From: Ruminococcus sp. zg-924
GTDB lineage: Bacteria; Bacillota; Clostridia; Oscillospirales; Acutalibacteraceae
Assembly (NCBI RefSeq): GCF_024433635.1
Contig: NZ_WNJZ01000004.1
Coordinates: 79,143-143,142, forward strand
DNA length: 64,000 nucleotides
Reading direction: 5' to 3'
Below the pieces are notes generated by a model that saw only the letters and a list, made by a program, of their open reading frames with translations, made no database searches and was not told the DNA's origin. Each line of letters opens with the position of its first letter. Within the stretch, counting starts at the first letter, position 1. Both the position numbers and the translations under genes were made by a program. Below are positions 35,631 through 45,352 of this stretch, piece by piece.

Positions 35631-36923
35631 ATGGCAGATAGAGAATCACAGAACAAAAGAAGTGAAAAAGAGCCAAAGAAAGACCGCCGCAATATGGGTA
35701 TTAAAAGCTCGAGGTACAGAACAGGCAAGGAGCCGCCGTATCCGGGACGCAGTAATGCTCGTGGCAGACGTGAATACTACCGCAAGAAAGAGGCTCAGAG
35801 AAAGAAAAGAGCCAAGAAGCGTGCGGCAGTATTTTTCACGGTGCTTGCTATACTGGCAACAGTTGCCATTGTTGCCGTATTTATATTCAGAGGGTGCAGT
35901 GCTCAAAACAGTCGGGGTGAAAAAACGGAAACCATAGCCGAAACTCAGCCGGCTACAATTGCTCCATATACTCCGGTGACAAAGGAGCTGCCAGAGCTTG
36001 AGGATAGCGGCGAGGACGGATACACAGACGGCGGACTGTATATACGCAATTCGGCAGGTTATGACATATTTAAGGGCGATGAAAAATCTGCGCTTATATA
36101 TTCGGGAGCTATTGCTGAGTTCAGGAAGACCCTTGGTGACGATATAAACGTTTATAATATGGTTGTGCCTAATCACACAGCCTACGGTTTGCCCGACAGC
36201 GTTTTGGATGATATTGGCACAAACGCTCAGCGTGACAACACAACAGTGATTTACAGCAACTACGGTGAGATGGTAATACCCGTTGATGTGTTTAATGAGA
36301 TTGGTGAAAAACGCAACGATTATATTTTCTATAACACCGACAACCGCTGGACAAGCCTTGGTGCTTATCAGGCGTACACCGCCTTTGCGAAGGTGGCGGG
36401 ACTTGAGCCGCTGGACTTGGCTTCGCTTAAAAAGCATACCATAAAGGATTACCTTGGCTCTTACGTTGCTTCTACGGACAACGAGGATTTAAAGTCTAAT
36501 CCGGATACGATTAGTTACTATGATATTCCGGGAAAATACAAATGTACGGTTATTGAGAGAAATGCCGACGGAACGATATCGCCTGAAGCTAAGAGTACTG
36601 AAATGTATAAAACTGAGTTTGACGAGGACGAGGATAAGCTTGATGTGTTTATCCACGGTGATAATCCTCTGTTTGTTGTTGATAATGAAGATAAGAACGA
36701 CGGAAATAAGCTTCTTGTTGTTAAAGACACCTTTGGCAGTGCTATTGTGCCTTTTTTGGCGTCAGGCTATGACGAGGTACACGTTATAGATTTCAGATAC
36801 TACGACGGCAGTGTTAAGGACTACTGCAACAAAAAGGGAATAAAGAACGTACTGTTTTTAAACGGAATAATGTCTGCGAACAGTGCGGCGCAGGTTAACA
36901 AAATGAAGGAGCTTTTCAGTTAA
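35631..36923 (+). CDS. DHHW-family membrane-anchored protein
   Basis: A 430-residue protein with a strongly basic N-terminal tail (1-68), one membrane span (about 70-92) and a large outer domain. The segment NTDNRWTSLGAYQAY matches the family pattern (usually TDHHWTxxGAY), and KLLVVKDTFGSAIVPFLA fits the SGNH/AlgX-like fold; the family is poorly characterised but related to enzymes that acetylate extracellular polysaccharides. The first His of DHHW is Asn and the second Arg. Start set by AAAGGA. Confidence 0.75.
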   Translation: MADRESQNKRSEKEPKKDRRNMGIKSSRYRTGKEPPYPGRSNARGRREYYRKKEAQRKKRAKKRAAVFFTVLAILATVAIVAVFIFRGCSAQNSRGEKTETIAETQPATIAPYTPVTKELPELEDSGEDGYTDGGLYIRNSAGYDIFKGDEKSALIYSGAIAEFRKTLGDDINVYNMVVPNHTAYGLPDSVLDDIGTNAQRDNTTVIYSNYGEMVIPVDVFNEIGEKRNDYIFYNTDNRWTSLGAYQAYTAFAKVAGLEPLDLASLKKHTIKDYLGSYVASTDNEDLKSNPDTISYYDIPGKYKCTVIERNADGTISPEAKSTEMYKTEFDEDEDKLDVFIHGDNPLFVVDNEDKNDGNKLLVVKDTFGSAIVPFLASGYDEVHVIDFRYYDGSVKDYCNKKGIKNVLFLNGIMSANSAAQVNKMKELFS

Positions 36924-36988
36924 AATACAAAAGCTTACATTATATATATAGTCACAGCATGGACTGATGGTACAAAGGGGGTGTTTTA

Positions 36989-37687
36989 ATGCTGGGGATG
37001 AACGCCGATACAACGCTTTATGGCTGTTTAAGCGAGCGAGGTTTGTATTCGGGTTATATAAGCGTCAGCAGTATGAAGAACACTCCGGTTTACATTGTGT
37101 CGAGCACAAGACCGGCAGAGAGCTTTTACGGCAGAGTAATTGCTATGCTGCAAGTGAAAAACGAAAACAGACTTATAGTTGCGCCGCAGGGACAGATTTT
37201 TTATCAATCTAAGCTTGCCGAGGTTTTGCAGCAAAGCGGCAGGTTCCCTGACGGGGCACACCTAAGCTGTTTATATGAAAAATCCTGTGGCGCGGTTGTT
37301 TTTCACAGGGGAAGGGACGGAATCAGGCTTTTGCTTGTAAGAAACTGCAACGGAAAATACTGGTCGTTCCCTAAAGGGCATATGGAGGTTGGTGAAAACG
37401 AACATCAGACGGCTCTTAGAGAGGTATATGAGGAAACGGGACTTCAGGTGAAAATTTATCGAGGTTTCCGTCAGGTCAGCGACTATTCGCCGTTTGGAAA
37501 TATACAGAAGCGTGTGGTGTTCTTTTTGGCTGAGACCGAGAGTGACCATGTTAAAATTCAGCGCAGCGAGATAGAGAGCTATATTTGGGTAAGTTTTGAA
37601 CAGGCAAAGCATATGTGCAGCTACCAAAATGATTTGAGAATTATTGAATCGGCGCAAAGGGCGATTCAGGCGCATGACCGGCACTGA
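36989..37687 (+). CDS. NUDIX hydrolase with an extra N-terminal domain
   Basis: A 232-residue protein. Residues 98-230 are a NUDIX domain with the signature GHMEVGENEHQTALREVYEETGL, most like bis(5'-nucleosyl)-tetraphosphatases (KSCGAVVF and WSFPKGH). Residues 1-95 form a separate domain with VSSTRPAESFYGRVIAMLQ and NRLIVAPQG, which faintly recalls small clostridial inorganic pyrophosphatases; this is a weak visual likeness only. GGGGGTG precedes the ATG. It may be cotranscribed with the DHHW gene 65 bases upstream. Confidence 0.75.
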   Translation: MLGMNADTTLYGCLSERGLYSGYISVSSMKNTPVYIVSSTRPAESFYGRVIAMLQVKNENRLIVAPQGQIFYQSKLAEVLQQSGRFPDGAHLSCLYEKSCGAVVFHRGRDGIRLLLVRNCNGKYWSFPKGHMEVGENEHQTALREVYEETGLQVKIYRGFRQVSDYSPFGNIQKRVVFFLAETESDHVKIQRSEIESYIWVSFEQAKHMCSYQNDLRIIESAQRAIQAHDRH

Positions 37688-38005
37688 AATCAACGGACAG
37701 GTAAGAATATCTTAATTTGTAAAATTTAATATTTATACATCGGTCTTGGATAAGGTGTTGTATTTTTATGGGATTATACATAAATATACATAAATATACA
37801 AATTTTGCAGAGAATAATAATGATAATAAAATTTAGCAGAGGAAATTTAAAAAAGCTCTGACGATACATAAACTCTGGTAAAATTACACAATAAAAACAG
37901 TGGAATTTGGAAAATTATAAGCGATAGGCACATTTATTGTGAAATATTCATAAAAAGCGAGCGAGATTTTTGTGAGCGAAGACAGGCAGAAATTTAAATT
38001 AACGG

Positions 38006-38034
38006 TTGAACTTTTTGCAAAAATGATGTAAAAT
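38006..38034 (+). promoter_or_regulatory. Promoter of the pilus locus
   Basis: TTGAAC (38006-38011), 17 bases and TAAAAT (38029-38034). Transcription should start near 38041, leaving a leader of about 250 bases before the adhesin. Confidence 0.75.
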
Positions 38035-38068
38035 ATAACCATATCTTAAATAAGCTTAGTTGGTTTGT

Positions 38069-38207
38069 ATATGAGCATTACTCTGCGCAGGGCAGAGGAT
38101 ACAGAAGGACTTGTTGCAGTGCTACTGTAATTGTTGAATAATTTAATTTTTCGATTATCTTTATGCTCATATCTCTCGAACTACAGGATAACTGCGGTAA
38201 AGAGATA
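38069..38207 (+). promoter_or_regulatory. Structured 5' leader of the adhesin mRNA
   Basis: ATATGAGCAT (38069-38078) pairs perfectly with ATGCTCATAT (38163-38172), closing a region with two smaller hairpins: CTCTGC/GCAGAG (38081-38097) and TTGCAGT/ACTGTAA (38114-38130). A further stem, TATCTCT (38170-38176) with AGAGATA (38201-38207), overlaps the first by three bases, so the two may exclude each other. The layout suggests a multi-branch regulatory RNA. I could not match it to c-di-GMP, SAM or other classes I know. Confidence 0.5.
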
Positions 38208-38293
38208 GTGAGCTTTTGTTATATTTAATCCCTTTATTATAGTCGAGGGATAATGGTAACTGAGCAAAATAATCTAAAGGAGAGATGTTAGAA

Positions 38294-41200
38294 GTGACAA
38301 AAAAAGCAAAGACGCATGGCTTCTTAGGCAGGCTTTCGGCATTTTTGATGGCTGCCATATTATTGCTTTCAGTTTTTGTGCCAATGTCAATTTCAACAGT
38401 TGAGGTTGGTGCGGCGGCAAGCGCTACTGTGAGCGGCGGTGAAAAATTTACAATACACCTTGACAGCTCAGCGGCAAGCTACTGGAGGGATCCAATGCAG
38501 GTGCGCTTTGTTGACAGTACAGGGGCAACAAAGGCGACTGTGTCTGTTTCTGCTCCGGCATCAGGCGGTTCTGTTGTTGTTACTGCTCCGGCTGAGGCTG
38601 CGGGAGCAACAGGTATTGTAGTTGAAAACCTTGATTCAACAAAGACTGCAATTAAAACAGAAATTGACCAAAAAGTAGCGGCAGCTCCTGCCGGTAAAAC
38701 GCTTGTTTTGTATGATAATACCTCTTCAAACTGGGGTCAGGTCAACTACTACGTTTGGAACAACACATCCAGCGGTACAGATAAAGAAGCTAATTGGCCG
38801 GGCAATAAGATAACTACTACGCTTTCAGGCAACAGCAAAATATATTATACATATGTAGACGCCGGCAGATATCCGAACATTATCTTTAGCAACAACGGTG
38901 CTTCTCAGACAGATGACCTGCAAACACCTACCGGCGCAAGTAATCTTTACAATTCAGCGGTTAGTAAATGGACAGAATATACAGCCGTTGTAAACTCTGC
39001 TTCGCTTTCTGTAGCTAACAGAGCTGCTGATGGTAAAAACCACCTTTACCTAACAGGTGAGAAAACAGCAAAATGGAGTAAATACGGTGATACAATAGAG
39101 CTTACCACAATTTACTTTAAGCCGACAGCGAATTGGACAAATGCGTATGTTACATATGATGGTGACGATCCGTACAGAACAACCGTTCGTATGACAAAAT
39201 ATGAAAACGGCGACGCTGATATACCTCTTATTTTTACAGCACAGGTTCCTGTTGGCGCTAAGCTTACTTTCACAGATGCACAAACTAACCCATCTTATTC
39301 TGTAAGCAACGTAATTTATGATGGCGATACAACACACTGTGCCTATATTCAGGCAGACAGACAGTGGGATACACTCGAAAAAGCGTTGAGAAAGAGTTCA
39401 ACAAATGTTGATTACACGGTTGGAACTAATAATTTCGCCACAGCCACTGCCTCCGGTGGCGGAGATAAAGTTATCGGCGTAAAGGCAACTTACTTTGACT
39501 ATCTATCAAATAATGAAATAAGTTCAGGATGGCGAAAGAATTTGCAGTCGTTTAATTATGACGCATCGTACCGTAGCCAATTATCCAAGTTTAATGATCT
39601 TATTAACGAACAAGCTAAAGCAAATACCGCTTGGCGCTATCCTCTCTATTTTGGTGATGACTTCGATAGTTCCTATTATATAAACGGCTACTACAACTCG
39701 CTAAAAGACAGCAGGACAATCACGGAACAGCTTTTCTACGCAGCGAACAACTCGGGCGGTCTTACAGGTGACTGGGATAAAGGTACAGATGATGAGAGAA
39801 GCCGAAGTGTATTGGGACTTGTTGATAGTCAACTAAGCAGTGGTAATCTTACGGTCGGCGGCGGCGCACTGAATGCTCCGTGGTTTAATAACGACCTGCT
39901 AAAGCCGAACGATTCAGGCGGTGGCTCAGAGCCGGCGACAGTGCAAATTGTTTGGGGTAAAAAACAAAGCGGTGGCAATTGGTGCTATAAAATAGCGATA
40001 CCAAAAGCAGCGGCAGCGTGTAAATATAACAAAAATAATAATAACTGGTCTAATGAAATTAATCTTAGCAGTGTGGGAGATGGCACAGTTTACAAAACAA
40101 AAGGAGGAACATTTAACAACACATCGTCATATCCGGAGTTTAGCGATGGATCTAAAGGCGGATTCACCAGAGACTCTAACTATTACTACCTTGTTATTGA
40201 AGATGATGATAACTGGACAGCCGGCGATGGGGTATACGTTCATTATTGGAATAACGATAATCCTTCGGTAAATACAACTTCGCCGGGAATAAAGCTTGTT
40301 GATGGTATTACATCCACCGGCGGCGCAACAACAGCCGAAACCCAATACGCTAAAATCGTAGATTCTTACTTCCCGTTTGTTGCTAATACAGACGAAACCA
40401 CAGGTGTTACAACCTATTCCTTCAATTCGTCTAATCCTACTGACGGACAACAATCTTGGGATAATGTTTATTTTGATTGGGATAGTGCTGGAAGTCCAAC
40501 AAAGATAAATTACAGCTCGGATGCGTCAAAAGCAATACAAAACCAAAATACTGGTAATAAGAAGTACGGTATTTTCCCGTTCAATACAGCAAACGGATAC
40601 GGCGGATACAATGAAACCGGTCGTGACTATGGCTATGGCATTAAAATGGAGATGCAATTTACTCTTCCAATGAACGGCGTTTACGGCGACGGCAGTGGAG
40701 GAGTGAGTGGGCCGACCCAAATCACATGGAAAGATGGAAAATATTATAAAATAGCTATTCCAAAAGATAATACGGATTTCCAAATTAATCCGGGAAATAA
40801 TACTTCAGAGCACAATTTTACATTATCGGACATTCAAGGAAAGATATACAAAACTGATGGAACAAATTATACTGCTACCAACCAAACTTCCCTTGGTAAT
40901 CCCGGTTCATATTCCGATGACAATTATTATTATGTTGTAATAGATAATAGTAATAGTTGGAGTAAAATATGTGTCTATTACTGGGGTGGTACCGGAAATT
41001 CATGGCCTGGCACTGAGGTCACCGGTGATATAAAGTATGCAGATAGTGCTACTCAAACAAGTAACAACCACGCAATGTTCAACTACTCCGGAGACGATGA
41101 CCTTTGGGTATTCGTTGACGGTCAGCTTGTTCTTGACCTCGGCGGCGCTCATACGCCGACAACGGGCAGCATTGATTTTGGTTATGGCACAAACCAAGTT

Positions 41201-43186
41201 CGCTCTACTGCAAATAAGGCTTATTATGAGCTGAACACAGGCAGCGGAAAGAACACCGATGTAGCTAAAAACGGTGCATCAGTTGAAAAGACTTTTAATA
41301 TCAACAACACTGACCCGTCAAGAAAGCACACAATGACTGTTTTCTATATGGAACGTGGTTTGAACGACTCTAACCTCAGCGTTTCATATTCTATTCAGCC
41401 TATTGAGAACGAGTTGTTTGTGGATAAGGTGATTCAGGTTCCGCAAATTAATTCCGGTCTTGAGACTGCTGTTGAAGATGCACTTGCAAACGCCGAGTAT
41501 GGCTTTACGCTCAATCATGCGGGCAGTGCTTACGGCAACAAGACATATGCCTTGACAAAGGCTGACAAAACAAAGGAAACAAAAACCACAACTTCAAGCG
41601 GTGGCTTTGCTCTTAAGCAAAACGAAAGGGCATATTTCGGCAAGGAATTGAAGTATAACGACTCTATAAGCGTCAGCGAGGGTACACCGGGACTGTTTGC
41701 TTATGATACATATCTGACGGTTGTAGATAACAAGACGGATAATAAGCTTGTTGAAAGGACAAAAGCCGCTTCAAAGACATTTAACTTGGTTAACCTCGTA
41801 AACGGCACAGGCGATGAGAATGAAGGCGCATCAGTATCAGTAGACTATGAGAACATTCTGAAAACCGCCAACCTTACTCTTGATAAGAACTTGTTGACAG
41901 AGCAAGGTACGGAAAGTGAGAACAAAGTTCCGTTTGAATTTACTGTTGAGCTTGACCTCGATGGTGACGGAGATAAATACTCATATCAAACCTATGACCT
42001 TGAGTACCGTGTACCGGCAGGAACCTTTACTGCACAGGGTGGTAAGCTTTCAATTCGTCCTGACCAGACAGCGACAATTATGAATATTCCGGTCGGCGCA
42101 AAGTACAGAATTTCTGAAACTGCTAAGGCAGGATATGAGCTGAATAGCATAACAGGCGCAACTTCCATAAGCGGCTCTGCTGCAATCGGCACAATCAGCA
42201 ATAGTGGTTCAGGCGTAACATTTACTAATAAAGAAAAGCCGGCAAGCTCTGGCTTGCGTGCGCAAAAGACTCTTGACGGCCAGCTTTATTCAGGCAGCGA
42301 CTTTAGCTTTAATGCGCAGCTTGTAGATGTTAGAAATATAGACGGCGGTACAAAAACTCAAACTGAGCTGAATGCTCTTAAAGAAGAAAAGGCATATAAC
42401 AACTCAAAATCAGTTGTTGCAGAGGACGGTTATGTAACCTTTGCTGATTTCTCTGTTCTTCCAAGTGATCAGTACGTAGCAAAATACATCTTTAAAATTA
42501 CAGAGGATCCAACAGCTTCCGAATCACCGTATAATTATGATAGTACTGCTTATTATGCAGTAATTGAGGTTATAGCGGGTTCTGTTAAAGCTCCTGTCTA
42601 CTATACAAATTCTGCTTGCACAACCTTGGTAGGAGTTGACGGCAAAACTGCCCCGACCTTTGAAAACTTCACCAAGGGCGTTGATGTCCAGTTTACTAAG
42701 GTCGACCAAAACGGCGTAGGAATTGACGGCGTTCAGTTTAAAATCTATACGGACGAAGCTTGCACAGCTGAGAATCAGTATAAAACAAACGGCGTTGGTG
42801 CTGCTATTGGCGATAATGGAACAGTAACATCGGCGGGTGGCGGCATTGTTAAGGTTGAGAAAATGGCTTACTCAACAACTGCGGCAACAACGTATTACTT
42901 TGTGGAAACTAAAACAGTAAACGGCAAGCAGCTCCTTGCTAACCCTGTTGTTGTTACTATTGCAACCGACGGCACGTATACGGTTTCCTATAACGGCGTA
43001 ACACTTACTGATAAAAAGGTAGTAAATGTTGACCAGCCGGATCTCCCCAATGCAGGTGCAGTGGGCGTTACAATGCTGTATGTATTCGGCTCGATAGCTG
43101 TAATCGGTGCAGGCACAGCATACGTTCTCTATCGCAGGAAGAGTAATCTTATTGCTCTTGCAAAGCAGATGTTGCACCGCAGATAA
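38294..43186 (+). CDS. Giant sortase-anchored pilus adhesin with CBM26-like and fibro-slime domains
   Basis: About 1,630 residues (numbered here from an ATG at 38285): signal peptide (1-45), a starch-binding CBM26-like module (137-232, with YYVWNN, WPGNKI, YPNIIFSNNG and QTDDL), a related beta-rich region (254-360), a fibro-slime/PA14-like domain (about 400-1045, core FNYSGDDDLWVFVDGQLVLDLGGAH) interrupted by two related modules (551-674 and 808-915), three or four Cna-B-like repeats (1046-1583), sorting signal LPNAG (1587-1591), membrane span and Arg/Lys tail. Likely the pilus tip or ancillary protein. The GTG at 38294 is preferred because AGGAG is only two bases from the ATG, but its 11-base gap is also long. 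Confidence 0.85.
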   Translation: MTKKAKTHGFLGRLSAFLMAAILLLSVFVPMSISTVEVGAAASATVSGGEKFTIHLDSSAASYWRDPMQVRFVDSTGATKATVSVSAPASGGSVVVTAPAEAAGATGIVVENLDSTKTAIKTEIDQKVAAAPAGKTLVLYDNTSSNWGQVNYYVWNNTSSGTDKEANWPGNKITTTLSGNSKIYYTYVDAGRYPNIIFSNNGASQTDDLQTPTGASNLYNSAVSKWTEYTAVVNSASLSVANRAADGKNHLYLTGEKTAKWSKYGDTIELTTIYFKPTANWTNAYVTYDGDDPYRTTVRMTKYENGDADIPLIFTAQVPVGAKLTFTDAQTNPSYSVSNVIYDGDTTHCAYIQADRQWDTLEKALRKSSTNVDYTVGTNNFATATASGGGDKVIGVKATYFDYLSNNEISSGWRKNLQSFNYDASYRSQLSKFNDLINEQAKANTAWRYPLYFGDDFDSSYYINGYYNSLKDSRTITEQLFYAANNSGGLTGDWDKGTDDERSRSVLGLVDSQLSSGNLTVGGGALNAPWFNNDLLKPNDSGGGSEPATVQIVWGKKQSGGNWCYKIAIPKAAAACKYNKNNNNWSNEINLSSVGDGTVYKTKGGTFNNTSSYPEFSDGSKGGFTRDSNYYYLVIEDDDNWTAGDGVYVHYWNNDNPSVNTTSPGIKLVDGITSTGGATTAETQYAKIVDSYFPFVANTDETTGVTTYSFNSSNPTDGQQSWDNVYFDWDSAGSPTKINYSSDASKAIQNQNTGNKKYGIFPFNTANGYGGYNETGRDYGYGIKMEMQFTLPMNGVYGDGSGGVSGPTQITWKDGKYYKIAIPKDNTDFQINPGNNTSEHNFTLSDIQGKIYKTDGTNYTATNQTSLGNPGSYSDDNYYYVVIDNSNSWSKICVYYWGGTGNSWPGTEVTGDIKYADSATQTSNNHAMFNYSGDDDLWVFVDGQLVLDLGGAHTPTTGSIDFGYGTNQVRSTANKAYYELNTGSGKNTDVAKNGASVEKTFNINNTDPSRKHTMTVFYMERGLNDSNLSVSYSIQPIENELFVDKVIQVPQINSGLETAVEDALANAEYGFTLNHAGSAYGNKTYALTKADKTKETKTTTSSGGFALKQNERAYFGKELKYNDSISVSEGTPGLFAYDTYLTVVDNKTDNKLVERTKAASKTFNLVNLVNGTGDENEGASVSVDYENILKTANLTLDKNLLTEQGTESENKVPFEFTVELDLDGDGDKYSYQTYDLEYRVPAGTFTAQGGKLSIRPDQTATIMNIPVGAKYRISETAKAGYELNSITGATSISGSAAIGTISNSGSGVTFTNKEKPASSGLRAQKTLDGQLYSGSDFSFNAQLVDVRNIDGGTKTQTELNALKEEKAYNNSKSVVAEDGYVTFADFSVLPSDQYVAKYIFKITEDPTASESPYNYDSTAYYAVIEVIAGSVKAPVYYTNSACTTLVGVDGKTAPTFENFTKGVDVQFTKVDQNGVGIDGVQFKIYTDEACTAENQYKTNGVGAAIGDNGTVTSAGGGIVKVEKMAYSTTAATTYYFVETKTVNGKQLLANPVVVTIATDGTYTVSYNGVTLTDKKVVNVDQPDLPNAGAVGVTMLYVFGSIAVIGAGTAYVLYRRKSNLIALAKQMLHRR

Positions 43187-43212
43187 GTGGCGATAAAGAA
43201 TTAACTAAGTAA

Positions 43213-43315
43213 TGCAAAATATCTTTTCCGGCGGCATAGCTGCCGGAGGGATTTTGCATAACCGCCGAGATAATCGGCTTATAACAACGTTTTTAATTTT
43301 TCGTGGAAATTAAAA
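43213..43315 (+). other. Three stem-loops between adhesin and pilin genes
   Basis: TGCAAAAT/ATTTTGCA (43213-43220, 43251-43258) encloses CCGGC/GCCGG; then GCCGA/TCGGC (43264-43278); then TTTTAATTT/AAATTAAAA (43291-43299, 43307-43315). None is followed by a clear U-run, so they may be RNA-processing or stabilising elements that set adhesin against pilin levels. Confidence 0.5.
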
Positions 43316-43350
43316 TATTATTTATTTTTAAAGAAAGGGTGATTTCTAAA

Positions 43351-45258
43351 ATGAAAATCACAAAGAAAATCACGAGTATTGTGCTTGCTCTCTTGCTCGC
43401 AGTTTCTGCTTTAGCAGGTCTTGCAATCACAGTAAACGCAGCTGACCCGACAGGAACATTTACTTTGGATATTACAAAGTATGATGTTAAGGGCGACGGC
43501 TCAAACTACGATGTAGTTACTGGTACAGACAGTACTTTAACAGGTACTACTGCTGACGCACCTTCAGGTAAGACTCCTTTAGCCGGCGTTAAGTTCACAA
43601 TGGCTAAGGTTGCTGACTGGAACGCAGCTGCTCCTTCATTAGAAGATGCTGCTGCAATATATCTTGATGAAGCTACACCAAAGATTGAGTCTGCTGCAAC
43701 AGATGTAAACGGTCACACAACAATTCAAACAACAGATCCTGGTATCTATTGTGTTGTTGAAACAACATCTCCGGCTGCTGTTACATTAAGACAAGCATTC
43801 CTTGTATCTCTTCCGATGACTTCGGCTGACGGTCAATCACTGCTTAACACAGTTTATGTTTACCCGAAGAACCTCACAACACTTGCAGGCGCAAAGCTTA
43901 CAAAAACAATGAACCAGGCTGCTTATGACAACACAAACGTAAAAGTAGCTCCTGTATTTAAGCTCTATGCAGGTACAGATGCAACAGGCACACTTATTGC
44001 AACATACACACTTGCAACCTCTACTGTTCCTGCAACAGCAGTAAAGAACACTACCGATGAAAAATACACAACAGTTACTGTTGGTGTTAAAGACGGTGTA
44101 ATGGCTGTTGACGGCCTTCCGACAAACGATAATGACGGAGCCACAGCTAATTACTGCTGGGTTGAGGCATCAGGAATTACTTTAACAGATGACACTGTAT
44201 TGCCTGTTAACTCAACACCAATCCCATTCCAGGTTGTTAATAACGCTAACTCAACAATTGTAACAAACGCAAGTGCAGATAACTTTGGTACATTCACATA
44301 TGGCAATGGTACTGCTGCTGCACATGCTGCAACTCTTGACAACTCAACAACACCAACTATCCTTAAGACAGTTGATAAGGCAACAGCAGGTATGGGCGAA
44401 ACAGTAACTTGGACAATTTCTCCGTCTGTTCCGGCAGATATTAATACATATAAGACATATAAAGTAACTGATAATGTTCCTTCTACACTTGATATTGATT
44501 CTGCAACAGTTAAGCTTGATGGCACTGAGTATACCGGTGTTACACCTTCAATTGGTAACGGTTATGTTACTGTTGATTTTGCAGGTAAGTTTGCTGAGCT
44601 CAAGGGTAAAGTTCTTACAATTGAAATTGCAACTCATATTAATGAGAGAGCTGTACCGAACACTGATATTGAAAATACAGCATCACTTGAATTTAAGAAT
44701 AGCTTTGATGTTACAGGTACTCCAAGCGCAACTGCTAAGACTGTAACAGGCGGTTTCAGCATTATTAAGAAAGCTGATTCTGAAACAGGTACAGCAATGG
44801 CAGATGTTGAGTTTTTGCTTCAGACAGCTGATGGTAAAAATGTAAAGGTTACTCCTGTTGCAGGTGGTGGAGTACAGCCTCTTGCTGCTTATCCTACAGC
44901 GGGTTATTATGCAGCTGATGTTTCAGCAACAGATGTAACCGATGAAGATGCAACAGTTAAGACAAATTCAGATGGTAAGATTTTTGTTAAAGGTCTTGCT
45001 CAGGGCACAACTTATCAGCTCGTTGAGATAAAGACAAACACAGGCTATCAGCTTCTTACAGATGCTAAAACTGTTAACATTACACCTACAACTTATGCAG
45101 AAGCAGGCGATTACACAATTGTAAACGTTAAGCAGCCTGACCTCCCGCTCACCGGTGGTATGGGTACAATCATCTTCACAATTGTTGGTGTTGCTCTCAT
45201 CGGCGGCGCAGCATTCTTATTCATTCGTTCAAGAAAGTCTAAGAAAGAGGAAGCTTGA
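43351..45258 (+). CDS. Major pilin (isopeptide-forming backbone subunit)
   Basis: A 635-residue secreted protein: signal peptide (1-30), an N-terminal pilin domain ending in VYVYPKN with pilin Lys173 (the residue class C sortases join to the next subunit), Cna-B/SpaA-type domains (about 175-465 and 467-593), an E-box (YQLVEI, Glu559, expected to catalyse an internal isopeptide bond), LPLTG (598-602), a membrane span and a basic tail. It is a SpaA/FimA-like backbone. The start has an AAAGGGTG site. Codons are rich in A-ending Thr/Ala, as expected of a highly expressed surface protein. Confidence 0.92.
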   Translation: MKITKKITSIVLALLLAVSALAGLAITVNAADPTGTFTLDITKYDVKGDGSNYDVVTGTDSTLTGTTADAPSGKTPLAGVKFTMAKVADWNAAAPSLEDAAAIYLDEATPKIESAATDVNGHTTIQTTDPGIYCVVETTSPAAVTLRQAFLVSLPMTSADGQSLLNTVYVYPKNLTTLAGAKLTKTMNQAAYDNTNVKVAPVFKLYAGTDATGTLIATYTLATSTVPATAVKNTTDEKYTTVTVGVKDGVMAVDGLPTNDNDGATANYCWVEASGITLTDDTVLPVNSTPIPFQVVNNANSTIVTNASADNFGTFTYGNGTAAAHAATLDNSTTPTILKTVDKATAGMGETVTWTISPSVPADINTYKTYKVTDNVPSTLDIDSATVKLDGTEYTGVTPSIGNGYVTVDFAGKFAELKGKVLTIEIATHINERAVPNTDIENTASLEFKNSFDVTGTPSATAKTVTGGFSIIKKADSETGTAMADVEFLLQTADGKNVKVTPVAGGGVQPLAAYPTAGYYAADVSATDVTDEDATVKTNSDGKIFVKGLAQGTTYQLVEIKTNTGYQLLTDAKTVNITPTTYAEAGDYTIVNVKQPDLPLTGGMGTIIFTIVGVALIGGAAFLFIRSRKSKKEEA

Positions 45259-45322
45259 TTTGTAATTTAAGATTATAAATCGGATAATTAAAAATCTAAT
45301 ATTGTCGCTTTGCGGCTTGCGG

Positions 45323-45352
45323 CAGACAGGGGATTTTTCCCCTGTCTGTTTT
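45323..45352 (+). terminator. Strong terminator after the major pilin
   Basis: CAGACAGGGG (45323-45332) and CCCCTGTCTG (45339-45348) form a perfect 10-base stem followed by TTTT. It separates pilin from sortase transcription. Confidence 0.92.

Larger units (their letters stand above)
37688..38284. other. Long regulatory region before the adhesin gene
   Basis: About 600 AT-rich bases without a convincing gene. It holds a short tandem repeat of TACATAAATA (two copies and part of a third, about 37776-37803), the adhesin promoter (38006-38034) and a leader of about 250 bases with several stem-loops (38069-38250). I recognise no known riboswitch. Confidence 0.6.

Noticed and set aside
37776..37803. 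Tandem TACATAAATA repeats as a replication or plasmid iteron
   Set aside because: Only two to three copies and no replication gene nearby; probably AT-rich promoter DNA.
38041..38284. c-di-GMP riboswitch before the adhesin
   Set aside because: The conserved core sequences of the classes I know could not be found.
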